Source of the DNA: Agromyces sp. G08B096
GTDB taxonomy: Bacteria > Actinomycetota > Actinomycetes > Actinomycetales > Microbacteriaceae
Direction: 5' to 3'
DNA length: 64,000 bases
Assembly (NCBI RefSeq): GCF_040267705.1
Contig: NZ_CP158374.1
Location: 1,054,001 to 1,118,000 of the forward strand
Of the stretch, positions 16,230 to 24,653 are shown one piece after another. Under the pieces are notes generated by a model that worked only from the letters and a program-made list of their open reading frames with translations, did no database searches and was not told where the DNA came from. Positions within the stretch are counted from its first letter, which is position 1; every line of letters begins with the position of its first letter. The position numbers and the translations under genes were made by a program.

Positions 16230-19200
16230 GTGCCGCGGCTCGATCGGAACCCAGATGAGCAGGACCTGCTCCCTCCCGTGCCCGACGCCGTCGCCGACGA
16301 CCTCACGCCTGAACCCATGAACCAGCACCTCACCAGTCCAGACGGCCTCAGCCTCGGCGACCCCGCGCTCGTGGCCGGCAACGTCGCCGATCCGGCGCGC
16401 CGTCGCTGGATCGCCGAGCTCGCCGCCGTCGGCGGACGCTCGCCCCTCGTGCGGTTCGTCGACACCCCGCTCACCCGCATCGAGCTCTCCACGACGCATC
16501 CCGGCGGCCTGCCGCAGTTCATCACCGGCAAGTCGACCCTGCTGTCCAGCCTCATCCGCGACGAGCTCGCGCTGCGCAACGCCAAGCTCGCCGCCGCAGA
16601 GATCACGCAGAAGGGGATCGAGCTCCGCTCCGTCCGCGGCATCGAGTCGGTGCACCTCGCCATCGGACTCGCGACCTGGCGCAACGACGGCGAGGAGTTC
16701 CTCGCCCCGGTCCTCCTCCGACCGCTCGCGATCCGCAGGTACGGCCGGGACTTCGAGCTGAAGCTGAAGGGGCAGCCCTTCCTCAACCCGGCCCTCGCCC
16801 GGGAGCTCCGCGAGCAGTTCCAGATCACGCTCGACGCCGACGCGTTCGTCGCTCTCGCGATCTCGAACGGCGTGTTCAAACCGCAGCCCGTGATCGACCG
16901 GTTGCGCGGGCTCACCACCCACCTGCCGTGGTTCCGGGTCGCGCCGCGGCTCGTGGTCTCGAGTTTCGCCGAGGTCGGGCCGGCGATGGCCGCCGATGCC
17001 GCCGACCTCTCGCACCCGGTCATCGACGCCATCGCCGGCAACCCGGCCGCGCGCGCCGCGCTCACCGCGGCCCGGCGGGAGCCCGCCGCCCTCGTGCCGC
17101 AGGATCAGCGTCCGCCGCAGGGCGACCGCCTGCTCCTCGACGCCGACCCCGAGCAGGAGCAGGTCGTCGCGGAGATCGAGGCCGGCGCCTCGCTCGTCGT
17201 GAAGACGTTGCCGGGCACCGGTGGGACCCAGACCATCGTCAACGCCGTCGGCGCGCTCATCGCGAAAGACCGCCGTGTGCTCGTGGTCGGCGCCCGGAAG
17301 GCCAGCCTCGACGGCATCGCGCACCGCCTCGGTCAGGTCGGACTGGGGGGTGCGGCCGTCACCACCGCCGGGCTCCGGCGCGAGCTCATCCAATCGATCT
17401 CGCGCAACGAGAAGGCGGAGCGCCCGCGCGTCGCCGACGTCGACGACGCGCTCGTGCGGCTCCGGAAGGTGCTGCTCGACTACCGCTCCGCGCTCACCCG
17501 GCGCGACCCCGACCTCGGCGTCACCGTGATCGACGCGCTCGTCGAACTGTCACGGCTTGCCCAGCTCCGGCCCGCGCCGCAGACCACCGCCAGGCTCGAT
17601 CACGCGTGCCTCGTGCGGATCGCCGACCAGCGGCCCCAGGTCGCGCGCGACCTCGTCCGCGCCGCCGCGCTGGGAGAGTTCAAGTACGGCCCTGGGGACT
17701 CGCCCTGGTACGGCGCCGTGTTCGACACGGCCGCTGAATCCGAGGCGGCGCACGCCCTCGCGAAGCGACTCCACCAGTCGGGATTGCCGCGGCTCCTCGA
17801 GCGCGGCCGCGCCCTGATCGCCCAGACGAGGCTCCGCCAGTTCGAGTCGGTCGCGGAGCTCGGGGTCTTCCTCCGGCTGCTCCTCGACGTGCGCGACACC
17901 CTCGACCGGTTCCGGCCCTCCGTCTACGACCGGCCGCTCGGCGAGCTCATCGCCGCGACGAGCTCGCGCCGCGACTCGCCCGGCATGTCCGGTGCGAACC
18001 GGCGGCGGCTGCGCCGGCACGCGCTGGAGTTCGTCCGGCCGGGCGTGCACGTCTCCGACCTCAACGCCGCCCTGCGAGGCATCCAGCAGCAGCGCACGCT
18101 CTGGCAGCGCTACTCCGAGGCCGGGGCGACGCCCGGCGTGCCCGTCGGAATCGACGACGTCCACGTCGCATACCAGACCGTGTCGGCCGACCTCGCCACC
18201 CTCGATGTGCCGCTCGGCGTCGAAGGGACGCCTCGGCAGCTCGCCGCCCGCCCCATCCGCGAGCTGACGAGTCTGCTCGCCGGGCTGGCCGCCGACTCCG
18301 AGGTGCTCGCGAACCTGCAGGAGCGCACCGCGCTGCTCACCAAGCTCCGCGACCTCGGCCTCGATCCGCTCCTCCGCGACCTCTCCGAGCGGCACGTGGT
18401 CGAGCACCGCGTGGCCGACGAGCTCGAGCTCGCATGGTGGCAATCGATGCTCGAGGGCGTGCTCGCGCACGACAAGGCGCTGCTCGGCGCGAACACGCAG
18501 GTGCTCGACCGGCTCGAGGCCGACTTCCGGCTCGTCGACGAGGCGCACGCCTCGGCCGGCGGACCGCTCGCCGCGTGGCGGCTGGCGGAGAACTGGAAGG
18601 TCGCGCTCGTCGACCACCCCGACGAGGCCGACCGGCTGAAGCGGATGCTGCGCAGCGACCGAGTGCGTCCCGCCGACCTGCAGGAGCAGGTGCCGCACCT
18701 GTTCCGCGTCCTGGCGCCGGTCTGGCTCGCCTCGCCGTACGAGGTCGACCGCATCGACGACCGCATCGCGTTCGACACCGTCGTGCTCGTCGATGCGGGC
18801 GCGACGACGATCGCCGAGAACCTCGGTGCCATCCGGCGCGCCAAGCAGGTCGTGGCCTTCGGCGATCCCGTGACGCAGACGCCGACGCTGTTCGAGACCG
18901 GCATCGACGGCGGCGAGCGGGTGGGCAGCGCCGACACCGCTCACGGCGTGGACGCCCTGCACGCCGACTCCGCGCTCGCGCGGCTCGGAGAACTGCTTCC
19001 CACCATGACGCTCACCCGCAGCTACCGTGCGGGCGGCGAGGACCTCGCCGAGCTCGTGAACCGCCGCTTCTACGGGGGCCGTATCCAGTCGCACCCGTGG
19101 GCGGGCAGCTTCCTCGGCCACGGCAGCCTGCGCCTGCACTACGTCGACGGCAACGGGCTGCCCGATCCGCTCACCGGAACGGTCGAGAGCCTCGACCAGG

Positions 19201-19994
19201 AGGTCGCGAAGGTCGTCGAGCTCGTCATGGACCACGCGGTGAAGCGTCCGCGGGAATCGCTGATGGTCATCACCGCGAGCCCGCGTCACGCCGCCCGAGT
19301 GCACCAGGCCGTGCTCGCCGCGTTCGCCAAGCGCACCGACCTGTCCGACTTCATCCTGAAGGATCGCGCCGAGCCGTTCACCGTGCTCACGCTCGAGCAG
19401 GCCGTCGCACAGAGCCGCGACCGGGTCGTGTTCTCGGTCGGGTACGGCCGCACCCCGCACGGCCGCCTGCTGTCGAACTTCGGCGCGCTCGGCGAGCCGG
19501 GCGGCGACCGACTCCTCGCCGTCGGCATGACGAGGGCCCGCCGCTCGATGGACGTCGTCTCGGCCTTCCGGCCCGACGACATCGACGAGGAACGGCAGTC
19601 GCACGGCGTGCTCGCCCTCGCCCAGGTGCTGAGCCAGACCGAGGAACGCCAGGCCAGGGACCCCGCGGGCACGGCACCCGACGCCATGCTCGTCGACCTC
19701 GCCGCGCGCCTCGAGCGCCGCGGACTTCGGGTGAAGCTCGATTACCGCGGCAGGTTGGCCCTCGCCGTCGCGCACGCCGGCAAGGCGGTCGTCGTCGAGA
19801 CGGATGCCGCCCTGGCCGGGCAGAGTCTGCGCGAGTCGCTGCGGCTGCGGCCCGACGTGCTCCGGCGGTTGGGCTGGCACTACCTCCGGGTGCACAGCTT
19901 CGAGCTCTTCGGCAACCCCGACGCCGTCGCAGGCCGCGTCGCCGCGCTGCTCGGCAAACCGGATGCGGAGCCGGCGGCCCGAGCCGCGTCGTGA
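16230..19994 (+). CDS. SF1 helicase-like protein with degenerate ATPase motifs and a C-terminal nuclease-like domain
   Basis: The GTG at 16230 is taken because TATCCT (16218-16223) ends 6 nt before it; no Shine-Dalgarno sequence is present, so it is probably leaderless. The 1254-residue protein has the outline of a UPF1/AAA_11-12 helicase: Walker A region LPGTGGTQTI (328-336), Walker B region VVLVDAGATT (D855), GDPVTQTP, LTRSYRAGGEDLAELVN, and a final VGMTRARRSMDVV. The Walker A Lys is Gly (G332, codon 17223-17225) and the Walker B Glu is Ala (A856). A C-terminal domain (about 1160-1245: KAVVVETD, LRRLGWHYLRVHSFELFGNP) resembles REase_MTES_1575 of the Vsr/PD-D/ExK kind. It is unlikely to hydrolyse ATP normally; role unknown. 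Confidence 0.8.
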   Translation: MPRLDRNPDEQDLLPPVPDAVADDLTPEPMNQHLTSPDGLSLGDPALVAGNVADPARRRWIAELAAVGGRSPLVRFVDTPLTRIELSTTHPGGLPQFITGKSTLLSSLIRDELALRNAKLAAAEITQKGIELRSVRGIESVHLAIGLATWRNDGEEFLAPVLLRPLAIRRYGRDFELKLKGQPFLNPALARELREQFQITLDADAFVALAISNGVFKPQPVIDRLRGLTTHLPWFRVAPRLVVSSFAEVGPAMAADAADLSHPVIDAIAGNPAARAALTAARREPAALVPQDQRPPQGDRLLLDADPEQEQVVAEIEAGASLVVKTLPGTGGTQTIVNAVGALIAKDRRVLVVGARKASLDGIAHRLGQVGLGGAAVTTAGLRRELIQSISRNEKAERPRVADVDDALVRLRKVLLDYRSALTRRDPDLGVTVIDALVELSRLAQLRPAPQTTARLDHACLVRIADQRPQVARDLVRAAALGEFKYGPGDSPWYGAVFDTAAESEAAHALAKRLHQSGLPRLLERGRALIAQTRLRQFESVAELGVFLRLLLDVRDTLDRFRPSVYDRPLGELIAATSSRRDSPGMSGANRRRLRRHALEFVRPGVHVSDLNAALRGIQQQRTLWQRYSEAGATPGVPVGIDDVHVAYQTVSADLATLDVPLGVEGTPRQLAARPIRELTSLLAGLAADSEVLANLQERTALLTKLRDLGLDPLLRDLSERHVVEHRVADELELAWWQSMLEGVLAHDKALLGANTQVLDRLEADFRLVDEAHASAGGPLAAWRLAENWKVALVDHPDEADRLKRMLRSDRVRPADLQEQVPHLFRVLAPVWLASPYEVDRIDDRIAFDTVVLVDAGATTIAENLGAIRRAKQVVAFGDPVTQTPTLFETGIDGGERVGSADTAHGVDALHADSALARLGELLPTMTLTRSYRAGGEDLAELVNRRFYGGRIQSHPWAGSFLGHGSLRLHYVDGNGLPDPLTGTVESLDQEVAKVVELVMDHAVKRPRESLMVITASPRHAARVHQAVLAAFAKRTDLSDFILKDRAEPFTVLTLEQAVAQSRDRVVFSVGYGRTPHGRLLSNFGALGEPGGDRLLAVGMTRARRSMDVVSAFRPDDIDEERQSHGVLALAQVLSQTEERQARDPAGTAPDAMLVDLAARLERRGLRVKLDYRGRLALAVAHAGKAVVVETDAALAGQSLRESLRLRPDVLRRLGWHYLRVHSFELFGNPDAVAGRVAALLGKPDAEPAARAAS

Positions 19995-20242
19995 CCCGCG
20001 GTCCGGATGCCTCGCCGGGGTCGTCGCCCGACGAGGAAGCAACGACCGGGGCCGAGCGACGCGAGCCGCGTCAGCGGATCGAACGGGTGCCGGGTCGCTC
20101 CCGCCGCGCCCGGCTCACGCCCGCGCCGGGCAGCGATCCGTCGCCGGAGTCCGGCGACGCCGGCGTCGAGGAGCCGCCGGCGCGGCCGGCCGGGTCTCCC
20201 GACGACGAGCGCATCACCCGCGAGCGCCCGCCGCACTGGTGA
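19991..20242 (+). CDS. Small disordered protein coupled to the helicase-like gene
   Basis: A GTG overlaps the previous stop (GTGA at 19991-19994) and opens an 83-residue frame rich in Pro, Glu, Arg and Ser, ending DDERITRERPPHW. I recall the ERPPHW type of ending from small Microbacteriaceae proteins. No fold or function can be named. The coupling supports it as real, but composition alone would not. Confidence 0.5.
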   Translation: MTRGPDASPGSSPDEEATTGAERREPRQRIERVPGRSRRARLTPAPGSDPSPESGDAGVEEPPARPAGSPDDERITRERPPHW

Positions 20243-20247
20243 CCAGC

Positions 20248-20268
20248 GCGGCGAGTCGGGCTCGCCGC
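20248..20268. terminator. Hairpin between converging genes
   Basis: GCGGCGAG (20248-20255) pairs with CTCGCCGC (20261-20268) around TCGGG. It lies between the stops of the small helicase-linked gene and mscL. Confidence 0.55.
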
Positions 20269-20753
20269 TACTCGGTGTGCCTGCCCGCGCCGCTTCGGTG
20301 CGTGGGAAGCTCGCGGTCGGCGAGCAGATCGCGGATCTCGGCGAGCAGCGTGAGCTCCGACTCGGGCTCATCGGGGTCGGGCTCGCCCGACCGGCGTTTG
20401 GCCTCCGCGCGGTCCTTCAGCGTGTTCATCGGCAGCACGAAGACGAAGTAGACGACCGCGGCGACGATGAGGAACGTCAGGATCGCCCCGAGGACCGCCC
20501 CGAAGCGGATCTCGGCCGGCGCGCCCCCGTCGAGCGTCGGGATCTCGACGATCAGGGCCGAGTCGAGGCTGTCGGCCCGGAACACGGCGCCGATCAGCGG
20601 GTTGATGAGGTTCGCCACGATGGAGTTCACGACCGCGGTGAACGCGGCGCCGATGACCACGGCGACCGCCAGCTCGATCACATTGCCACGGAGGATGAAC
20701 TCCTTGAACCCCTTGAGCACGGCGCCTCCCCGATTCCCCTGCGCGTCCGCCAC
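20268..20753 (-). CDS. mscL: Large-conductance mechanosensitive channel
   Basis: This 161-residue membrane protein opens under high membrane tension and releases solutes on osmotic downshock. GFKEFILRGNVIELAVAVVIGAAF is the conserved first amphipathic helix and TM1 (seen as about residues 15-38), and a second membrane helix with FLIVAAVVYFVFVLP is at about 90-108, followed by the charged cytoplasmic helix LTLLAEIRDLLA. Start is a GTG 2 nt after the fmdB stop, so the two are one operon. It is slightly longer than Mycobacterium MscL because of a polar tail. Confidence 0.95.
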   Translation of the reverse strand: MADAQGNRGGAVLKGFKEFILRGNVIELAVAVVIGAAFTAVVNSIVANLINPLIGAVFRADSLDSALIVEIPTLDGGAPAEIRFGAVLGAILTFLIVAAVVYFVFVLPMNTLKDRAEAKRRSGEPDPDEPESELTLLAEIRDLLADRELPTHRSGAGRHTE

Positions 20754-20755
20754 GT

Positions 20756-21094
20756 CTAGGCCACGCTAGCCGACGAGCTCGAGCCGGTCGACGCTGACGA
20801 GGAGGAGCCGCCGCCGGACGACGCGCCGCCTCCGGAGGAGGAGCCCGAGCCCGAGGAGCCCGAAGCGGAGCCCGAGCCGCCGGACGAGCCATCCGACGAC
20901 CCGCTGCCCGAACCGCCACTGCGGGAGTCGGTGCGGTAGAAGCCGGAGCCGTTGAACGTCACGCCGATGGTGTTGAAGAGCTTGCGGAGCCGACCGCCGC
21001 AGACCTCGCACGTGGTCAGGGCCTCGTCGGAGAAGGCCTGGTGGATGTCGAAGGCGTTGCCGCACTCGGTGCAGCGGTAGGAATAGGTGGGCAT
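20756..21094 (-). CDS. FmdB-type zinc-ribbon protein with a Ser/Gly tail
   Basis: The first 55 of 112 residues form the FmdB/CxxC_CXXC_SSSS zinc ribbon: MPTYSYRCTECG, then TTCEVCGGRLRKLF and FNGSGFYRTD. Two CxxC pairs should bind zinc. The rest (about 60-110) is almost only Ser and Gly with a little Ala. Such proteins are small and regulatory or of unknown role. It lies between fthC and mscL on one strand with short gaps, a common actinobacterial order. Confidence 0.88.
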   Translation of the reverse strand: MPTYSYRCTECGNAFDIHQAFSDEALTTCEVCGGRLRKLFNTIGVTFNGSGFYRTDSRSGGSGSGSSDGSSGGSGSASGSSGSGSSSGGGASSGGGSSSSASTGSSSSASVA

Positions 21095-21145
21095 GGCGGT
21101 CTCTCGGCTGGACGGACTGAGCGGACTGGCCGGCCGGCGGCCGGC

Positions 21146-21724
21146 TCAGAAGGCGACGATGCGCGTCGGCGTCACGACGCCGTTCACCGGTTGATCGTGC
21201 ACCTCGCGGGGCACGGACTCGACGAACTCGCTGTCGAAGACGACGGCGTACACCGGGGGACATTTTCCCATCGACCCCAGGGTCTTGTCGAAATAGCCCC
21301 GACCCCAGCCGAGCCGCATGCCGGTCGCGTCGATGGCCGCGGCCGGCACGACGATGAGGTCGACGTCGTTGATCGCCATCGGCCCGAGCAGCTCGCCCTC
21401 GGCCTCTGGCACCCCGGTCGGCCCCATCCGCTCGGTCTGCTCCTCGCCGACGGTCCAGTCGAGCAGGCCGTCTTCCCGGGTGATCGGGAAGAGCACGCGG
21501 ATGCCCCTCGCCTCGGCCCAGTTCACGAACGGGCGGGTATCGGGCTCGGTCGGCATCGACAGGTAGCACGACAGCGACCTGGCTCCGGTGGAGCCGACGA
21601 GCTCCTGGAGTCGGGCGGTGAAGCCCTCGGTCGCGAGCTCCCGCTCATGCGCCGGCATGTTCTGGCGGCGCTCGCGCAGCTCGGCGCGGAGGATGCGCTT
21701 GACCACGTCGGGATCGTCGGGCAT
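21146..21724 (-). CDS. fthC: 5-formyltetrahydrofolate cyclo-ligase
   Basis: This 192-residue enzyme turns 5-formyl-THF into 5,10-methenyl-THF with ATP. The N-terminus VKRILRAELRERRQNM, the middle DLIVVPAAAID and the signature GMRLGWGRGYFDK are clear. The start MPDDPDV is supported by a minus-strand TAGGAT (21732-21737) 7 nt upstream, which implies a leaderless mRNA. fmdB and mscL follow. galU starts divergently 67 nt away, as in Mycobacterium Rv0992c/Rv0993. Confidence 0.92.
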   Translation of the reverse strand: MPDDPDVVKRILRAELRERRQNMPAHERELATEGFTARLQELVGSTGARSLSCYLSMPTEPDTRPFVNWAEARGIRVLFPITREDGLLDWTVGEEQTERMGPTGVPEAEGELLGPMAINDVDLIVVPAAAIDATGMRLGWGRGYFDKTLGSMGKCPPVYAVVFDSEFVESVPREVHDQPVNGVVTPTRIVAF

Positions 21725-21791
21725 GGCACACATCCTAGGTGCACGCGCAACGGGCACCGGCTCGTCAGGGCCGGCCGGTACGCTGTGCCGC

Positions 21792-22703
21792 ATGACGAAA
21801 CGGATCACGAAGGCAGTCATTCCCGCGGCCGGGCTCGGCACCCGCTTCCTCCCGGCGACGAAGGCCATGCCGAAGGAGATGCTGCCGGTCGTCGACAAGC
21901 CCGCGATCCAGTACGTCGTCGAAGAGGCGGTCTCGGCGGGCCTCACGGACGTCCTCATGATCACCGGCCGCAACAAGAACGCGCTCGAGAACCACTTCGA
22001 CCACGTCGCCGAACTGGAGTACACCCTCGAGGCGAAGGGCGACACCGCGAAGCTCGAGAAGGTCAACGAGTCGACCGACCTCGCCGACATGCACTACGTC
22101 CGCCAGGGCGAACCGAAGGGACTCGGCCACGCCGTCCTCCGGGCCGCGATGCACGTCGGCGACGAACCGTTCGCCGTGCTCCTCGGCGACGACATCATCG
22201 ACGCCCGCGACGTCCTCCTCACCCGCATGCTCGCCGAGCAGGTCGGGCGCGACGCGTCGATCGTGGCGCTGCTCGAGGTCGACCCCGACCAGATCCACCT
22301 GTACGGCGCCGCCGAGGTCGAGCCGACCGACGACCCCGACGTGGTCCGCATCACCGGCCTCGTCGAGAAGCCGGCCAAGGAGGTCGCCCCCTCGAACCTC
22401 GCCGTCATCGGCCGGTACGTCCTGAAGCCCGAGGTGTTCGAGGTGCTCGAGCACACGGCGCCCGGCAAGGGCGGGGAGATCCAACTCACCGACGCGCTCA
22501 TGGAGATGGCGGGCGACGTCGAGGGCACCGGCGGCGTGTACGGCGTCGTCTTCCGCGGTCGTCGATACGACACCGGTGACAAGCTCGACTACATCAAGGC
22601 GGTCGTCCAGCTCGCGGCGGACCGCGACGACCTCGGCCCCGACCTCCGCGCCTGGCTCGCGGAGTTCGTGGCCGCACCGGCCGACGGAGGCGCTACAGTC
22701 TGA
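21792..22703 (+). CDS. galU: UTP-glucose-1-phosphate uridylyltransferase
   Basis: This 303-residue enzyme makes UDP-glucose for cell-wall polymers and storage or protectant sugars. The pyrophosphorylase motif AVIPAAGLGTRFLPATKAMPKEMLP is at the N-terminus (about 8-32); YVVEEAV, VRQGEPKGLGHAV, LLGDDI and GVVEK-type VEKP motifs follow. TACGCT (21779-21784) stands 7 nt before the ATG and no Shine-Dalgarno sequence is seen. The acetyltransferase gene starts 2 nt after the stop. Confidence 0.96.
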   Translation: MTKRITKAVIPAAGLGTRFLPATKAMPKEMLPVVDKPAIQYVVEEAVSAGLTDVLMITGRNKNALENHFDHVAELEYTLEAKGDTAKLEKVNESTDLADMHYVRQGEPKGLGHAVLRAAMHVGDEPFAVLLGDDIIDARDVLLTRMLAEQVGRDASIVALLEVDPDQIHLYGAAEVEPTDDPDVVRITGLVEKPAKEVAPSNLAVIGRYVLKPEVFEVLEHTAPGKGGEIQLTDALMEMAGDVEGTGGVYGVVFRGRRYDTGDKLDYIKAVVQLAADRDDLGPDLRAWLAEFVAAPADGGATV

Positions 22704-22705
22704 GC

Positions 22706-23368
22706 ATGCCCGCCGCCGTCCTGCCGACGCTCCGCGACGGCGACGTCACGCTCCGGCCCATCCGGGCCAGAGACGCCAAGCCGCTCGAACGTGTACTGCT
22801 CGACAACCGCGGGTGGCTGCGTCGCTGGGAGGCGACGTATCCGGGCGGCGGCGGCGTCATCGACACCCGCGCGAGCATCCGGAGCCTCACCGCGCACGCG
22901 CGAGCAGGCCACGGTCTGCCGTTCGTGATCGAGGTCGACGGGCGCCTGGTCGGTCAGCTGAACGTCTCGTCGATCGCGTACGGGTCGCTGTCGTCGGCGA
23001 CGATCGGCTACTGGGTGGCACAGGATGTCGCGGGCCGGGGCATCACGCCCACCGCCGTCGCCCTCGCGACCGATTACTGCTTCCGCACGCTGCGGCTGCA
23101 CCGCATGGAGATCTGCATCCGCCCGGAGAACGGCCCCTCGCTGCGCGTGGTCGAGAAGCTCGGCTTCCGGTACGAGGGGCTGCGGCGGCGATTCATCCAT
23201 ATCGACGGCGACTGGCGCGACCATTTCGCGTTCGCCCTGGTCGCCGAAGAAGTCCCCGGCGGTGTGCTCGCGAGGTGGCGCAGCGGGCGGGTGCCCGAGG
23301 GGGTCGCGCAGGTCTCGCCAGATGATCGAGCGGCCGCTGCGCACCCCCTCCGTCCGGCCGATCGCTGA
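22706..23368 (+). CDS. GNAT acetyltransferase of the RimJ/RimL type
   Basis: The 220-residue protein has the GNAT_3 fold: DVTLRPIRARDA at the start, an acetyl-CoA loop in VAQDVAGRGITPTAVAL, then RMEICIRPENGPSLRVVEKLGFRYEG, which is motif A/B of RimJ/RimL enzymes. It may acetylate a protein N-terminus. It corresponds by position to Mycobacterium Rv0995. It starts 2 nt after galU, yet TACAGT (22694-22699) lies 6 nt before the ATG, so an internal leaderless start is also possible. Confidence 0.85.
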   Translation: MPAAVLPTLRDGDVTLRPIRARDAKPLERVLLDNRGWLRRWEATYPGGGGVIDTRASIRSLTAHARAGHGLPFVIEVDGRLVGQLNVSSIAYGSLSSATIGYWVAQDVAGRGITPTAVALATDYCFRTLRLHRMEICIRPENGPSLRVVEKLGFRYEGLRRRFIHIDGDWRDHFAFALVAEEVPGGVLARWRSGRVPEGVAQVSPDDRAAAAHPLRPADR

Positions 23369-23420
23369 CACGCCCCGCGCCGAGTGGAGCCGTGACGCTC
23401 GCGTGACCTAGCGTTGACCC

Positions 23421-24473
23421 ATGGACGCGATCGGCGGGGGAGTGCTCGTGGCGGTCGCCGCCGCACTCTGGATCGCGTACCTGCTGCCGACCTGGCTTCG
23501 GCGGCGCCAGTACCTGGCGACCGAGCGGAACGCGGTCCGCCTTCAGCAGACCCTCCGCATCCTCGCCGAGACGGCCGAGACGCCCGAGGCCGTGACGGTC
23601 GAGGCGACGGCACGCGAGGTCGTCGCTCAGCAGCGCATCCTCGCCGAGCAGGCCGAGACGGCGCGCCTCGAGGCCGAGGCGGCGGAGCAGCGGGCGATCG
23701 CCGAACGTCTGCACGCCGCGGAACTCGCCGCCGCCGCGCGAGCGGAGGCCGAGGCGGCCGCGGTCCAGGCGGCGGTCGCAGCGGACGCCCCTGCCCCCGC
23801 GTGGAGCGAGGAAGGCGCCGAGCGGGCGCCCGCCGGTGCGGCCGCCCGACGACGCGCCCGTCGCCGGCTCCGCCGTGCGAGGGCGCTGTGCACCCTCGTG
23901 ATGCTCGTGTCGCTCATCGTCGCGATCGTCGGACTCGTCGGGTTGGCGGCGGGCGGTTCCGCCGTGCCCGGGTTGCTGGGAGCGGCGGGAGTCGCCGGTG
24001 GTCTCACCGGCACCGTGGTGCTGTCGCGCCGCCGCGTGTCCGCCCCGTCCGTCGCGGTCGCGGCTCCGGTCGCCGAAGCGCCGCCGTTCGAGCCGTTCGA
24101 GTTCGCCGAGCCTGCGCCGGTCGCCGAGGCGGTCGACGAGGGCTGGACGCCGAACGCGCTGCCGAAGGCCCTGCATCTCTCGCGGGGCACGATCGCCGCA
24201 GCGGCGATGGCCTCGATCGAGGCGGCCGAGCAGCTGCGCAAGGCGTCGCTCGACGCGGAGCTGGCCGAGCGCGCCGCGGCGCTCGCACCCGCCGTGCCGA
24301 CCATCGCGGCCCGGCAGCAGGCGCCCGCTGCCCGCGTCGGACGACCGGTCGGCGATGAGCCCGTGGCAGAGACGCCGGCGAACCCGTACGCCCGCATGGG
24401 GGTCGTCGAGGCCGCCGAGCCCGGGTTCGAGAGCCTCGACGCCGTGCTCCGCCGACGTCGCGAAGCGGTCTGA
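23421..24473 (+). CDS. Membrane protein resembling the divisome receptor Glpr (Rv0996-like)
   Basis: This 350-residue protein has an N-terminal membrane helix (about 5-23) followed by WLRRRQYL, a long Ala/Glu-rich helical region (about 40-125), a central pair of membrane helices (about 155-205) and a disordered Pro/Ala tail with conserved-looking ends (WTPNALPKALHLS and ANPYARMGVVE). Placement after galU and rimJ and this topology match Rv0996/Glpr, which in Corynebacterium anchors the gephyrin-like Glp at the division site. The glp/moeA gene itself is missing here. TAGCGT (23409-23414) lies 6 nt before the ATG. Confidence 0.6.
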   Translation: MDAIGGGVLVAVAAALWIAYLLPTWLRRRQYLATERNAVRLQQTLRILAETAETPEAVTVEATAREVVAQQRILAEQAETARLEAEAAEQRAIAERLHAAELAAAARAEAEAAAVQAAVAADAPAPAWSEEGAERAPAGAAARRRARRRLRRARALCTLVMLVSLIVAIVGLVGLAAGGSAVPGLLGAAGVAGGLTGTVVLSRRRVSAPSVAVAAPVAEAPPFEPFEFAEPAPVAEAVDEGWTPNALPKALHLSRGTIAAAAMASIEAAEQLRKASLDAELAERAAALAPAVPTIAARQQAPAARVGRPVGDEPVAETPANPYARMGVVEAAEPGFESLDAVLRRRREAV

Positions 24474-24534
24474 TCCGCTCCGCGACGAGTGGTTCGGAGC
24501 ACCCCTCCGAGGGTGATAGAGTCGATGACGGCTC

Positions 24535-24610
24535 GGGCCCATGGCGCAGTTGGTAGCGCGTCTCGTTCGCAATGAGAAGGTCGGGGGTTCGAATCCCCCT
24601 GGGTCCACCA
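24535..24610 (+). tRNA. tRNA-Ala (anticodon CGC)
   Basis: Acceptor GGGCCCA with TGGGTCC, D stem GCGC/GCGC, anticodon stem TCTCG/TGAGA around loop TTCGCAA (anticodon CGC), T loop TTCGAAT, encoded CCA. It reads GCG. TAGAGT at 24517-24522 is the likely -10 box. Confidence 0.95.
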
Positions 24611-24614
24611 CGAC

Positions 24615-24641
24615 GAAAGGCCGGCGAATCGCCGGCCTTTC
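24615..24641. terminator. Bidirectional terminator between tRNA-Ala and surE
   Basis: GAAAGGCCGGCGA (24615-24627) is an exact inverted copy of 24629-24641. Read forward it ends in CTTTC, and read backward in the same way, so it can stop transcription from both sides. Confidence 0.8.
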
Positions 24642-24653
24642 GCATTCCCGCCC

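Noticed and set aside
16521..16550. GKST-like word (ITGKSTLL) near the start of the helicase-like protein as Walker A
   Set aside because: It is too far N-terminal, lacks the preceding Gly-rich loop, and the true Walker A position is occupied by LPGTGGTQT at residues 328-335.
20743..20765. Leaderless promoter for mscL
   Set aside because: TAGCGT lies 9 nt from the GTG, outside the 6-7 nt rule, and the gene follows fmdB by 2 nt, so read-through from fthC is simpler.
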